DNA of 64,000 nt from an uncultured Psychroserpens sp. (GTDB taxonomy: Bacteria > Bacteroidota > Bacteroidia > Flavobacteriales > Flavobacteriaceae), in contig NZ_CANNDQ010000002.1 in NCBI RefSeq assembly GCF_947503375.1, forward strand, positions 397,182-461,181. The letters run 5' to 3'. Under the pieces are notes generated by a model. It did no database searches. It was given only the letters and a program-made list of their open reading frames with translations, and had not been told where the DNA came from. Below, piece after piece: positions 44,909 through 51,888 of the stretch (the stretch's first letter is position 1; each line of letters starts with the position of its first letter). Made by a program: the position numbers and the translations under genes.

Positions 44909-45301
44909 GGGGTCGACTGGTTTTGACAGCGAGACTCATTAAACGGTAAGCACGTCGTGTAACGACTATGATACACGTAAAAGGCTAGGTCAACTTTTTA
45001 AACGGCGAGAATAACTACGCTTTAGCTGCCTAATCTGAATTATAGTAAGATTAAGCCATGTCCTACTAGGTAGGAAAGCTAAATGTCTCCAGAAAGCCTT
45101 GGTTAATGGCGTTCTAAATAGAGGCATCGTAAATATTAACTAAGGTCATATAGCGCTTTGATGTATGGTCGAGATTAAGAAGCTAAGTGCTGAGTAGGTT
45201 GTCTTTTGCCAGCTCACCATCGAAAACCCAATAATAGAATAAGCGTGTAGAAAGCTCTTTAATAGCTTGTTTGGACGAGAGTTCGATTCTCTCCGACTCC
45301 A
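44909..45301 (+). ncRNA. ssrA: Transfer-messenger RNA
   Basis: tmRNA rescues ribosomes stalled on broken mRNA by adding a proteolysis tag. The 5' end GGGGTCG (44909-44915) pairs with CGACTCC (45294-45300) as the acceptor stem, with one G-U pair, and TTCGATTC (45282-45289) is the T loop region. The tag frame is 45004-45033: GGC GAG AAT AAC TAC GCT TTA GCT GCC then TAA, giving (A)GENNYALAA. The 3' CCA is not encoded (ACA follows). It ends before a terminator hairpin at 45338-45368. Ends may be off by a few bases. The start of the downstream accessory region fits ssrA as an integration hotspot, but no repeated 3' end was found. Confidence 0.95.
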
Positions 45302-45337
45302 CAAATAAGTGTAGCTTAATAACAGCTTTACGCATAA

Positions 45338-45368
45338 AAAGCGCAACAAGTTTATTTGATTGCGCTTT
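45338..45368 (+). terminator. Terminator of ssrA
   Basis: AAAGCGCAA (45338-45346) pairs with TTGCGCTTT (45360-45368) around a 13-base loop, followed by GTTGTTT. It lies 36 bases after the tmRNA 3' end. Confidence 0.7.
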
Positions 45369-45373
45369 GTTGT

Positions 45374-45502
45374 TTAAAGATGTAAAAAATCAACTCTATA
45401 AGATACATTTACAGGATGTGAGTGATTGAGCACAACAAGGTTAATCTCTTCAACGCTTCCTTCGTTTTCTAAAACTTCATACGAAAGAGAGCCTTTTATT
45501 TT
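45374..45502 (-). pseudogene. 42-codon C-terminal gene remnant
   Basis: Minus-strand frame open from a stop (TAA at 45503-45505) to TAA at 45374-45376, with no start codon. It reads KIKGSLSYEVLENEGSVEE and then INLVVLNHSHPVNVSYRVDF. The acid-rich start and alternating hydrophobic strand are protein-like, and codon use is normal for the region, so this looks like the end of a gene whose 5' part was replaced by the lipoprotein gene upstream (45506-45874). The family is not recognised. Chance cannot be excluded at this length. Confidence 0.35.
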
Positions 45503-45505
45503 TTA

Positions 45506-45874
45506 TTAATAATTTTCAAACTCTATATCGAATTTCAGCGTGTCTTTTCCAATTTCAATTCGAGTTAGTTTTTCAGTTGGATATCCATTAGTGTAATACC
45601 CAAAATCCTTTATAATGAATTCTCCGTTCTGTTTATATGAAAGCCTATACGAACCATCAATTTTTGCAATTCCTGTCATATCAGCTTTATATTTGACCTT
45701 ATCATTCGGATTCAGAGAAATATATTTCCCGTCAGTAATCACCATTGGTTCTATTTTTAGAGCATCGATTTTAAAACCAGTTTTATTTATAATTTCAAAA
45801 TTAGCGACAACTTGGTTATCACAAGAGCTCAGAGTTATAATAGTTATTAGTATTCTGATGAATTTAGGCTTCAT
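45506..45874 (-). CDS. Small hypothetical lipoprotein
   Basis: A 122-residue protein with a signal peptide and lipobox (LSSC), Cys18. The mature 100 or so residues are beta-rich (NQVVANFEIINKTGFKIDALKIEP and KLTRIEIGKDTLKFDIEFENY). No family is recognised. It lies in the accessory segment after ssrA, with a remnant of another gene immediately downstream on the same frame orientation and a hairpin repeat (45914-46012) upstream, as expected for a recently inserted cassette-like gene. Location is the periplasm or outer membrane. Confidence 0.6.
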   Translation of the reverse strand: MKPKFIRILITIITLSSCDNQVVANFEIINKTGFKIDALKIEPMVITDGKYISLNPNDKVKYKADMTGIAKIDGSYRLSYKQNGEFIIKDFGYYTNGYPTEKLTRIEIGKDTLKFDIEFENY

Positions 45875-45913
45875 AATCGATTTTCACAGTTTTGAAAAAT
45901 GATGTAGAATGGT

Positions 45914-46012
45914 GTTTGTATACTATGTTGTTGCTTTAAGACTAAGTTAGCAAAAGAAAACGAACCATAGGAAAATCCTACGGATTTTCCAGTATGTAGA
46001 AACTGAGCTATT
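45914..46012. repeat. Intergenic repeat with GGAAAATCC/GGATTTTCC hairpin
   Basis: About 100 noncoding bases between the lipoprotein gene start and the HxlR gene end. The centre is a perfect 9-base hairpin (45970-45978 and 45982-45990, loop TAC). The other repeat in this region, at 48005-48135, has the related hairpin CTGAAAATCC/GGATTTTCAG. The left edge has TATACTATGTTGTTG, which on the minus strand reads CAACAACATAGTATA and resembles a recombination-site half. Confidence 0.5.
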
Positions 46013-46014
46013 AA

Positions 46015-46389
46015 CTATACACGTTTTTGAGAGTCTTTTTTTTTATCTTCTATAATTCCATCTTCTTTCATCAAACTAAAACCATAATCTCTTAAAAATG
46101 AAATTATTGGGATAGTATTTTTCCCTTTTTCTGTCATTGAGTATTCTACTTTTACTGGAACTTCAGGAATAATAGTTTTTTTTAAAAATCCATCTGAACA
46201 TAACTCTTTTAAGTTTTTACTCAACATCCTGTCCGAAATATTAGATATGTTTTTCTTTAATTCAGAGTATCTCCATGATTTATCTTTTACTCTCCATAAA
46301 ATCGGCATTTTATACGTTCCGCCAATTTTTGCAAATACGTATTCAACAGGTGTGTAATACTTTTTATTATCACTTAAAAATTCAGGCAT
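46015..46389 (-). CDS. HxlR family winged-helix transcriptional regulator
   Basis: A 124-residue regulator from the ATG at 46387-46389; an in-frame ATG further upstream (near 46449) would give a poor extension across the operator. The HxlR core is clear: YTPVEYVFAKIGGTYKMPILWRVKDKSWRYSELKKNISNISDRMLSKNLKELCSDGFLKK, with a dimerisation helix and a lysine-rich tail. HxlR proteins sense redox or electrophile stress and repress neighbouring genes. A perfect palindrome TGTTAGT-T-ACTAACA lies at 46401-46415, between a -7 element (TATATTTG, minus strand 46414-46421) and the start, so it should be autorepressing and also control the divergent PfpI gene. Confidence 0.85.
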   Translation of the reverse strand: MPEFLSDNKKYYTPVEYVFAKIGGTYKMPILWRVKDKSWRYSELKKNISNISDRMLSKNLKELCSDGFLKKTIIPEVPVKVEYSMTEKGKNTIPIISFLRDYGFSLMKEDGIIEDKKKDSQKRV

Positions 46390-46400
46390 ACTCACATATG

Positions 46401-46415
46401 TGTTAGTTACTAACA
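46401..46415. promoter_or_regulatory. HxlR operator palindrome
   Basis: TGTTAGT-T-ACTAACA, perfect 7+1+7 palindrome, 12 bases upstream of the regulator ATG. It covers the expected transcription start of the minus-strand promoter (-7 TATATTTG, 46414-46421) and lies upstream of the plus-strand promoter at 46426-46459. Confidence 0.7.
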
Positions 46416-46425
46416 AATATAGCAA

Positions 46426-46459
46426 TTTGTCGAACAACATAGTATTCAAAATATCTTTG
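46426..46459 (+). promoter_or_regulatory. Promoter for PfpI/F420-reductase-like operon
   Basis: TTTG (46426-46429), 22-base spacer, exact TATCTTTG (46452-46459). The leader to the ATG at 46586 would be about 120 bases. It sits next to the HxlR operator. Confidence 0.55.
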
Positions 46460-46585
46460 TGTTAATAAAACTAGTAATAATAAGAAAAGTAACATTGACT
46501 ATATACTGTTTTATAACATTTATAACAATTTGTAATTCAAGATCATAAACAGATAAAAACCTAATTGAAATAAAAAAAAGAAAAA

Positions 46586-47353
46586 ATGAAAACTCAGATA
46601 AAAGAAATTGAAAATTACGTGCATTTTCATGGCGCAGAATACAAAGGAAAAGTTTTAATGGTTGCAAGTAGTCCAACCATTTCTGAACAAACAGGTTGGT
46701 CAATAGGTTTTTGGGCAGCAGAATTAACACATCCTCTTCATGTATTTCAAGAAGCTGGTTATGAAGTAGATTTAGTATCTACTGAAGGAGGTAAGATTGT
46801 TATGGATAGTTATTCTAATCCAACAGATAAAAGTGGTTATTCAGCCCATGATGTTGTATCATTAGGTTATATGCAACAAGATTGGTTTAATGAAATGTTA
46901 CAAAACACAAAAAAATTAACTGAAGTAGATCCAAATAATTATGATGCTATCTTTTTGATAGGTGGTCAAGGTCCAATGTACACATTTAAAGGAAATAAAG
47001 ACTTGCAAAAGCTATTTGTCAATTTTTATGAAGCAAATAAACCAAGTGCAGCAGTTTGTCATTCAACAACATTATTGTTGGAAGCAAAAAAATCTAGTGG
47101 CGAATTGCTTATAACAGATAAAATGTGGACAGGATTTGCTAATACTGAAGAAGATTTTGCTGATAATGCGGTTGGTATGAAAATTCAGCCATATCGAATT
47201 GAAGATGAGGCAAGAAAAATACCAAACACTACTTTTAAAGTGACTTCACCTTTTACTTCATATGCAATTGCGGATGGAAATCTGATTACTGGACAACAAC
47301 AAAATTCTGGATATGCGGCTGCAAAGTTGTTAGTAGCTCAGTTATCAAAATGA
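46586..47353 (+). CDS. DJ-1/PfpI family protein (Hsp31-like)
   Basis: A 255-residue class I glutamine-amidotransferase-like protein with the nucleophile motif AAVCHSTT and FLIGGQGPMYTF for the acid residue. The opening KGKVLMVASSPTISEQTGWSIGFWAAELTHPLHVFQEAGYEVDLVSTEGG is typical of Hsp31/DJ-1 holdases and glyoxalase-like enzymes that detoxify methylglyoxal. It starts a two-gene plus-strand operon with an NAD(P)-binding protein and is divergent from the HxlR regulator. Such regulators often respond to electrophiles, so a detoxification role is plausible. Confidence 0.85.
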   Translation: MKTQIKEIENYVHFHGAEYKGKVLMVASSPTISEQTGWSIGFWAAELTHPLHVFQEAGYEVDLVSTEGGKIVMDSYSNPTDKSGYSAHDVVSLGYMQQDWFNEMLQNTKKLTEVDPNNYDAIFLIGGQGPMYTFKGNKDLQKLFVNFYEANKPSAAVCHSTTLLLEAKKSSGELLITDKMWTGFANTEEDFADNAVGMKIQPYRIEDEARKIPNTTFKVTSPFTSYAIADGNLITGQQQNSGYAAAKLLVAQLSK

Positions 47354-47360
47354 TTTGAAT

Positions 47361-47990
47361 ATGATATTAGCATTTATAGGTATAGGAAATGTAGGTTTTG
47401 CACTAGCAAATAACTTGCAAAAAAAAGGACATAACATTATTATAGCTCACGATGATATAAATAACGAAACCGTAAAAAAAGCAATAGTAAAGAACAGTAA
47501 TTTTACTATTAGTAAAATACAAGAAGCTATTGAAGTTTCAGATATGATATTTCTTGCAACTCCATTTTTTTTAAATGAAGATATTTTGAAGCCTTTAAAA
47601 TTTTATGGTAAAACACTTATTGATTGTACAAATCCAATAGCTAAGGGCTTATCACACGGATTAGGCAGCAAAATATCTGGAGCAGAAAAAATACAAGATT
47701 GGTCTAAAGATGCAAAAGTAGTAAAGGCTTTTACAATTTATGGTTTTGAAAACTTAATTGATTCTAGTTTTCCTAATCATAAAATAAAACCTGTGATGAT
47801 GATTGCTGGTAACCATTTAGAGTCTAAAAAAAATGTTGCAAAATTGAATGCAGATTTAGGTTTTGAAACACTTGATACAGGAAATTTAAATCAAGCATTA
47901 CACCTTGAACATATGACTTTACTCTGGGTTAAAATGGTAAGAAGAGATGGACATCATCCAAATTTTACTTGGGCTATGTTGGAACGTTGA
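47361..47990 (+). CDS. NADPH-dependent F420 reductase-like oxidoreductase
   Basis: A 209-residue protein from the ATG at 47361 (a TTG at 47355 is 6 bases upstream). The Rossmann motif GIGNVGFALANNLQKKGHNIIIAHD and MIFLATPFF, then DCTNPI with KVVKAFTIYGFENL, match the F420/NADP oxidoreductase family, which in Bacteroidetes lack F420 and act as NADP-dependent reductases of unknown substrates. It follows the DJ-1 gene with a short gap, on the same transcript. An exact partner is not visible. Immediately after it lies the attC-like repeat (48005-48135). Confidence 0.8.
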   Translation: MILAFIGIGNVGFALANNLQKKGHNIIIAHDDINNETVKKAIVKNSNFTISKIQEAIEVSDMIFLATPFFLNEDILKPLKFYGKTLIDCTNPIAKGLSHGLGSKISGAEKIQDWSKDAKVVKAFTIYGFENLIDSSFPNHKIKPVMMIAGNHLESKKNVAKLNADLGFETLDTGNLNQALHLEHMTLLWVKMVRRDGHHPNFTWAMLER

Positions 47991-48004
47991 TTTCTCAAAT
48001 GGCT

Positions 48005-48135
48005 CCCAACGTGTTCGTGTATGGTTCAGTTGCGTGGTTTAGCACTTAACTTTGCAAGTACACACCAAGCTGAAAATCCGAGAGGATTTTCAGAAGCAGG
48101 CGAGAACAAGCAATTACTTATAGCCATTGTTGTAC
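48005..48135 (-). repeat. attC-like inverted repeat (putative recombination site)
   Basis: A 131-base noncoding element. Its ends read CCCAAC (48005-48010) and GTTGTAC (48129-48135), close to the attC cores RYYYAAC and GTTRRRY (6 of 7 bases each), and between them is a central perfect hairpin CTGAAAATCC/GGATTTTCAG (48070-48079 and 48084-48093, loop GAGA). Length and arrangement fit an integron attC site. It ends 8 bases before the stop of the minus-strand receiver gene, as expected for a cassette. No integrase is in the window. Confidence 0.5.
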
Positions 48136-48142
48136 ACAGTTT

Positions 48143-48916
48143 TTATTGTATTGAGTTCATAACCATTTCATATAATTCATCCGCTCTATTTGTAGTTCCC
48201 TGTCCGCCTCTTTCTTTCGTCATTCGGTTATGTTCCTCAGACCTTGAACCTGCATATATAAAGAACGGTGTTTTGTTTCCACTTTCTCTAACAGCATTTA
48301 ATAATTTGTATCCTTCTTTTGGTCCTTCTTTTCGCCCCATATCAGATATAATAGCAACGTAGTCATTATTTTTTATTAATTCTAAGGCTTCATTTGTGTT
48401 TAATGCTAAACTGAATTCAATGCCTTGGGCCTCAAAAGCTTTTCTTTCATAAATATTATTTTCGGGTCTATCGTCAACCCAAATAATTCGGTTTTTTGAT
48501 GTCTTGATTTTTTCCCTTTGACTTGTTCGATTAACAAGTTCTAATATTTTTTCTTGATACTTTTCAGATAATTCGGGATTAAGTTCAGCATTTGGTTGTT
48601 TAGCAGAAGCTGCTGCAAGAGACATTGCTGTGGACATTTGAACTTTTACAAAATTATCTTCATCCTTAAAATCTGAGGGACCATAAAGCTTCCTATGGTG
48701 ATTTGCCACCAACCATAAAAAACCGAAAAATACTATCACTGGGAATAGTACTAAGAAGTAAATCAATGGTATAGCATTTTCGCCAATATTCTGTCCAAAA
48801 CTCACAACTAATGATGCAAACCCATAGACTAGTACAATGAACAATGCAATTATACCTAAAGGGCTTTTCGTAAATCCTTTTGCTGAATCTGCAAATCCTT
48901 TAACATTTGATTTCAT
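48143..48916 (-). CDS. Two-TM anchored receiver-domain protein
   Basis: A 257-residue protein with two transmembrane helices (about 20-40 and 49-71), a charged linker, and a C-terminal receiver-like domain from residue 142. The acidic pocket DD (148-149) and the phosphoacceptor position Asp192 (ISDMG) are there; a small residue stretch AGS at 222-224 matches the T/S site, but the conserved Lys seems missing. No kinase or output domain is encoded nearby. Membrane-receiver proteins like this appear in accessory regions. It is enclosed by matching GTTGTAC-type sites (48936-48942 and 48129-48135), consistent with a mobile cassette. A defence or signalling role is speculation. Confidence 0.65.
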   Translation of the reverse strand: MKSNVKGFADSAKGFTKSPLGIIALFIVLVYGFASLVVSFGQNIGENAIPLIYFLVLFPVIVFFGFLWLVANHHRKLYGPSDFKDEDNFVKVQMSTAMSLAAASAKQPNAELNPELSEKYQEKILELVNRTSQREKIKTSKNRIIWVDDRPENNIYERKAFEAQGIEFSLALNTNEALELIKNNDYVAIISDMGRKEGPKEGYKLLNAVRESGNKTPFFIYAGSRSEEHNRMTKERGGQGTTNRADELYEMVMNSIQ

Positions 48917-49048
48917 AGGCTAGTCTTTAAATTGTGTACAACTCGTTATATAATGAAAAATGGTATGCTTTTCAGTTCCAGTATCTGGATAAGCCTGCTT
49001 CTATGGTTGTTTTGCAACCTTAAAGTTACAATTATATTGACACTTTTT

Positions 49049-49068
49049 TATACGTAGTTCTACGTATA
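49049..49068. promoter_or_regulatory. Perfect palindrome, operator-like
   Basis: TATACGTAG (49049-49057) and CTACGTATA (49060-49068) with a 2-base centre. Lies upstream of the receiver gene on its 5' side and far from other starts. No regulator for it is encoded nearby. Confidence 0.45.
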
Positions 49069-49210
49069 TTTTACTAAAATAGATTGGAGTTAATAGGTCA
49101 AAAAGCGGTTTACCGTAATGCTATAAAAAACAAGGCGCTATATTTGCTTTAGAGTTTCGGCAGGACGAGCTATAGATCACGCAAACAACTTTATAATTAA
49201 AGTTGTGATA

Positions 49211-49241
49211 AAAAAAGAGATGCCAGTGACATCTCTTTTTT
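49211..49241 (-). terminator. Terminator of PfpI gene
   Basis: AAAAAAGAGATG (49211-49222) pairs with CATCTCTTTTTT (49230-49241), 7-base loop. Read on the minus strand, a T-run follows. It lies 26 bases after the stop of the 49267-49827 gene. Confidence 0.8.
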
Positions 49242-49266
49242 CTTTTCATAGCATTTATATATTGTA

Positions 49267-49827
49267 CTATGCCATTTGTTCTTCATGTTTACCCTCGTAG
49301 ACCTCTTCAACAAGTTTTGCGTTAAAAGCTGGTAGATCATCAGGGCATCTACTGGTCACCAAGCCTGCATCTACAACTACTTCTTCATCTACCCAATTGG
49401 CCCCTGCATTGAGCATGTCTACTTTAATTGAATCGTATGATGTAATCTTTCTGTCTTTTAAAACATCTGCTTCTGCAAGTAACCATGGTGCATGGCAAAT
49501 GGCTCCGACCGGTTTATGGTTTTCAAAAAATGATCTTACAAATGCTACTGCATCTTTGTTCTTTCTTAACAGATCTGGATTAATCTGTCCGCCAGGTAAC
49601 ATTAACGCATTGTAATCACTTTGATCAACCTCATCAATGGTTTTATCAACCTGGTATGCATTACTCCAATTTCCATCTGCCCAACCTTTAATTTCACCAG
49701 ATTCTAAGGATACGATGTGTACATCTGCTCCTGCAGCTTCTAATGCTTTTTTTGGTTCTCTTAATTCACTTTCTTCAAATCCGTTTGTAGCTAATATGGC
49801 TACTGTTTTTTTATTTAAATTTTCCAT
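49267..49827 (-). CDS. DJ-1/PfpI family protein (YhbO-like)
   Basis: A 186-residue protein of the PfpI/YhbO type: VAILATNGFEESELREPKKALEAAGADVHIVSLESGEIKGW, ALMLPGGQINPDLLR and the nucleophile motif AICHAPWLLAEADVLKDRKITSYDSI are all in place. Members are general-stress proteins with amidase or glyoxalase activity. It has a strong terminator (49211-49241) and is transcribed in the same direction as the NAD(P)H-binding gene upstream (67-base gap), together with Pmp3; the group looks like a general-stress set. Oddities none. Confidence 0.9.
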   Translation of the reverse strand: MENLNKKTVAILATNGFEESELREPKKALEAAGADVHIVSLESGEIKGWADGNWSNAYQVDKTIDEVDQSDYNALMLPGGQINPDLLRKNKDAVAFVRSFFENHKPVGAICHAPWLLAEADVLKDRKITSYDSIKVDMLNAGANWVDEEVVVDAGLVTSRCPDDLPAFNAKLVEEVYEGKHEEQMA

Positions 49828-49893
49828 TTTTATGTTTATTTTTAGTATTGTATTAAATTTAATGCTCGTCTTTTTTTTAAACTATAGGTTGCC

Positions 49894-50535
49894 CTAACTA
49901 ACATTAGTATTTAGTTCACTCAACGCTTTACCTATTAAGGTATTGCCTTCTAAAATTTCAAACGTTACGTTATAAGGAGCATCATCATGTAAAGCTTTTA
50001 CTAACGTTTGCGCTACATCTGCTCTACTAATTTCGCCTTCTTTATCTAGTTTTTCTTTCAGTTCTATTTTTCCTGTGCCTTCATCATTATTTAAAGCTCC
50101 TGGCCTTACAATGGTGTATCTGAGTCCGCTTTCCTTTAAATGCTCATCTGCATTGTGTTTGGCTTGTAAATAAGCTTTTAAGTCTTTTGCTTTTTCGGGT
50201 TGGTCTGCTCCCATCGAACTCAACATTACAAACTTTTTTACGTTGACCATTTTTGAAACTCCAATTAAACGTTTAGCGCCTTCTTGATCTACTTCAACTA
50301 CGTTTTCACCTCCAGAACCAGCTGCAAAAAGAACTTTATCTACACTTTTTACTGCGGTTGTAAGGTCTCTGGTTAGATCTGCCACAATAGTATCAACACC
50401 ATCTGCTTCAAATTTTTTGCGTTGCTCCTCTTTTCTTACCATCGCTATAGGGTTGAAGTATTGTGATGATTTTAAAAGATGAACTACTTTCTTTCCTGTA
50501 TTTCCATTGGCACCTGCCACTAATATATGTTCCAT
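49894..50535 (-). CDS. NAD(P)H-binding protein, atypical SDR
   Basis: A 213-residue atypical short-chain reductase. The Rossmann motif ILVAGANGNTGKKVVHLLKSS, the second strand KFEADGVDTIVADLTRD, VKKFVMLSSMGAD and LRYTIVRPGALNNDEGTGKIEL belong to NmrA/YwnB-like NAD(P)H-binding proteins. Many are redox sensors or reductases; substrate unknown. It is 9 bases downstream of the stop of the Pmp3-like gene, and 66 bases upstream of the PfpI gene, probably one operon. Confidence 0.85.
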   Translation of the reverse strand: MEHILVAGANGNTGKKVVHLLKSSQYFNPIAMVRKEEQRKKFEADGVDTIVADLTRDLTTAVKSVDKVLFAAGSGGENVVEVDQEGAKRLIGVSKMVNVKKFVMLSSMGADQPEKAKDLKAYLQAKHNADEHLKESGLRYTIVRPGALNNDEGTGKIELKEKLDKEGEISRADVAQTLVKALHDDAPYNVTFEILEGNTLIGKALSELNTNVS

Positions 50536-50544
50536 GTGTCTTTC

Positions 50545-50700
50545 TTATTTACTATTTACATAGAATGCATAAATAACTCCAGGCAACCATCCTATTAGTG
50601 TTAGTAATAAGCTAATTAAAAATTCGGTTCCAAGACCATGTTTTAATACCACTGCTAATGGTGGTAAAAATATGTTTAATATGATTGTTAATATTGACAT
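50545..50700 (-). CDS. YqaE/Pmp3 family membrane protein
   Basis: A 51-residue protein from the ATG at 50698-50700: MSILTIILNIFLPPLAVVL followed by LISLLLTLIGWLPGVIYAFYV. The two hydrophobic helices with the PP...G and GWLPGVIYA signatures define the Pmp3/YqaE family, small plasma-membrane proteins linked in plants and yeast to salt and cold stress. It leads the putative stress operon with the NAD(P)H-binding and PfpI genes. The upstream longer reading (to 50745) adds an unlikely extension. Confidence 0.9.
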   Translation of the reverse strand: MSILTIILNIFLPPLAVVLKHGLGTEFLISLLLTLIGWLPGVIYAFYVNSK

Positions 50701-50868
50701 TGTTTCGTGTTTTATTTGTTCAATACAAATGTATGACACGATCAAGGCCTATTTTAGCTTAGAAGATTTCAATGTTAACGCATATGGTTATGCAGTGTTG
50801 ATTTTTTACAAATAAATTTCGTCAAAGCATTGTATTGTAAATCTTTATCAAATGAGTTCAAACTTCTA

Positions 50869-51792
50869 CTAGTTATTTAAAGTAACTGATGGGAATTGCT
50901 CATTAAAGCCTGAATTCAACAATGGTCTAAGGTCACTTCCATCCTTATTCATAATGTAAATCTTTTTTGTGCTACTTGAAGTACCAGAAGACCAAATGAT
51001 CTTTTCTCCATTAGAGGTAAAAACTGGAGTGATATCATCTTTATGAGATTCAGAATTGCTTCTAAGAGATTCTGGTCGTCCTTTAGTTATATTTTGTTGT
51101 TCGCTACCATTAGACTTCATGATACAAACATCTAATTGCCTATTACGATCGGCTCCATATACAATCTCTTTTCCACTTGAAGACCACGAAGGCATGAAAT
51201 CATCATAATCATTTTTAGTTAAACGAGTGAGATTGCTTCCATCATTGTTCATAATATAGATCTCCCAATTTCCATCTCTAACAGATTGAAAAGCAATTTT
51301 TTTTCCATCAGGTGACCAAGATGGACTTCTATCTGAGGTATTCTCTATATTTGATAAACGGACTGTCTTACCAGTATTTATGTTAACTTTGAAAATTTGC
51401 CAATACCCTTTGTGTTCTGCAAAGTAAGCTATATGCTTTCCATCTGGAGACCATTCTGGATCTAGATTATAGCCATTAGAAATTTCTAAAAGTCGCTTTA
51501 CATTTGTGCCATCACTATTCATAATTCCGATACGATGCCCTCCCCAACGATAGGTCGTAAACGCAATTTTTTTTCCATCAGGAGACCAAGACGGGTTATA
51601 ATCAGGACCTTTATATGTTGTGATTCTTTTCTTATTACTGCCATCGACATTGCATATCCATATATCCCAATTCCCTTCGGTATTAGACACATAAGCAAGT
51701 TTTGAAAATATATTGGTTTTATTTTTACTGCTTAGAAAAAGTATTAATATAAAAATAAAAATTGATATTATAGTTATGATTAAAGTCTTCAT
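50869..51792 (-). CDS. PD40/TolB-like beta-propeller protein
   Basis: A 307-residue protein with an N-terminal hydrophobic anchor (ITIISIFIFILILFLSS) and about six PD40 repeats, each with a PSWSPDGKKIAF-type block (residues about 65-76, 110-120, 150-165, 195-205 and 240-260). WD40-like PD40 propellers of TolB type bind peptides or carbohydrates in the periplasm. It is the last of three tandem, paralogous PD40 genes on the minus strand. No enzyme domain is attached. The partner and trigger are unknown. Confidence 0.8.
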   Translation of the reverse strand: MKTLIITIISIFIFILILFLSSKNKTNIFSKLAYVSNTEGNWDIWICNVDGSNKKRITTYKGPDYNPSWSPDGKKIAFTTYRWGGHRIGIMNSDGTNVKRLLEISNGYNLDPEWSPDGKHIAYFAEHKGYWQIFKVNINTGKTVRLSNIENTSDRSPSWSPDGKKIAFQSVRDGNWEIYIMNNDGSNLTRLTKNDYDDFMPSWSSSGKEIVYGADRNRQLDVCIMKSNGSEQQNITKGRPESLRSNSESHKDDITPVFTSNGEKIIWSSGTSSSTKKIYIMNKDGSDLRPLLNSGFNEQFPSVTLNN

Positions 51793-51888
51793 TTTAATAG
51801 TGTTCGTTTTTATTCTAAAAGCACTTCTCTTTCAGTTTTTTTGTCTAGTAAAAAGTAAAGTGTATATAATAAGAGGTTATACTGAAAA

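Larger units (their letters stand above)
48917..49266. other. Intergenic region between receiver cassette and PfpI gene
   Basis: A 350-base stretch with no reading frame worth calling. It contains a GTACAAC site (48936-48942) matching the cassette core, a perfect palindrome TATACGTAG-TT-CTACGTATA (49049-49068), an inverted repeat ACAACTTTA-N4-TAAAGTTGT (49185-49206) and the PfpI terminator hairpin (49211-49241). Four inverted repeats in so short a space mark it as a busy control or recombination region. Confidence 0.55.

Noticed and set aside
45146..45349. A 67-codon frame on the minus strand inside tmRNA
   Set aside because: It is the antisense of the tRNA-like end of ssrA and contains SRRESNSRP, a familiar artefact of T-loop sequences.
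46446..46730. A 94-codon minus-strand frame over the start of the PfpI gene
   Set aside because: Antisense of a well-supported gene; composition is strand-shadow-like and it overlaps the divergent promoter region.
48070..48093. Hairpin at 48070-48093 read as a transcription terminator of the F420-reductase-like gene
   Set aside because: No T-run follows on either strand, and the flanking core-like ends fit a recombination or repeat element better.
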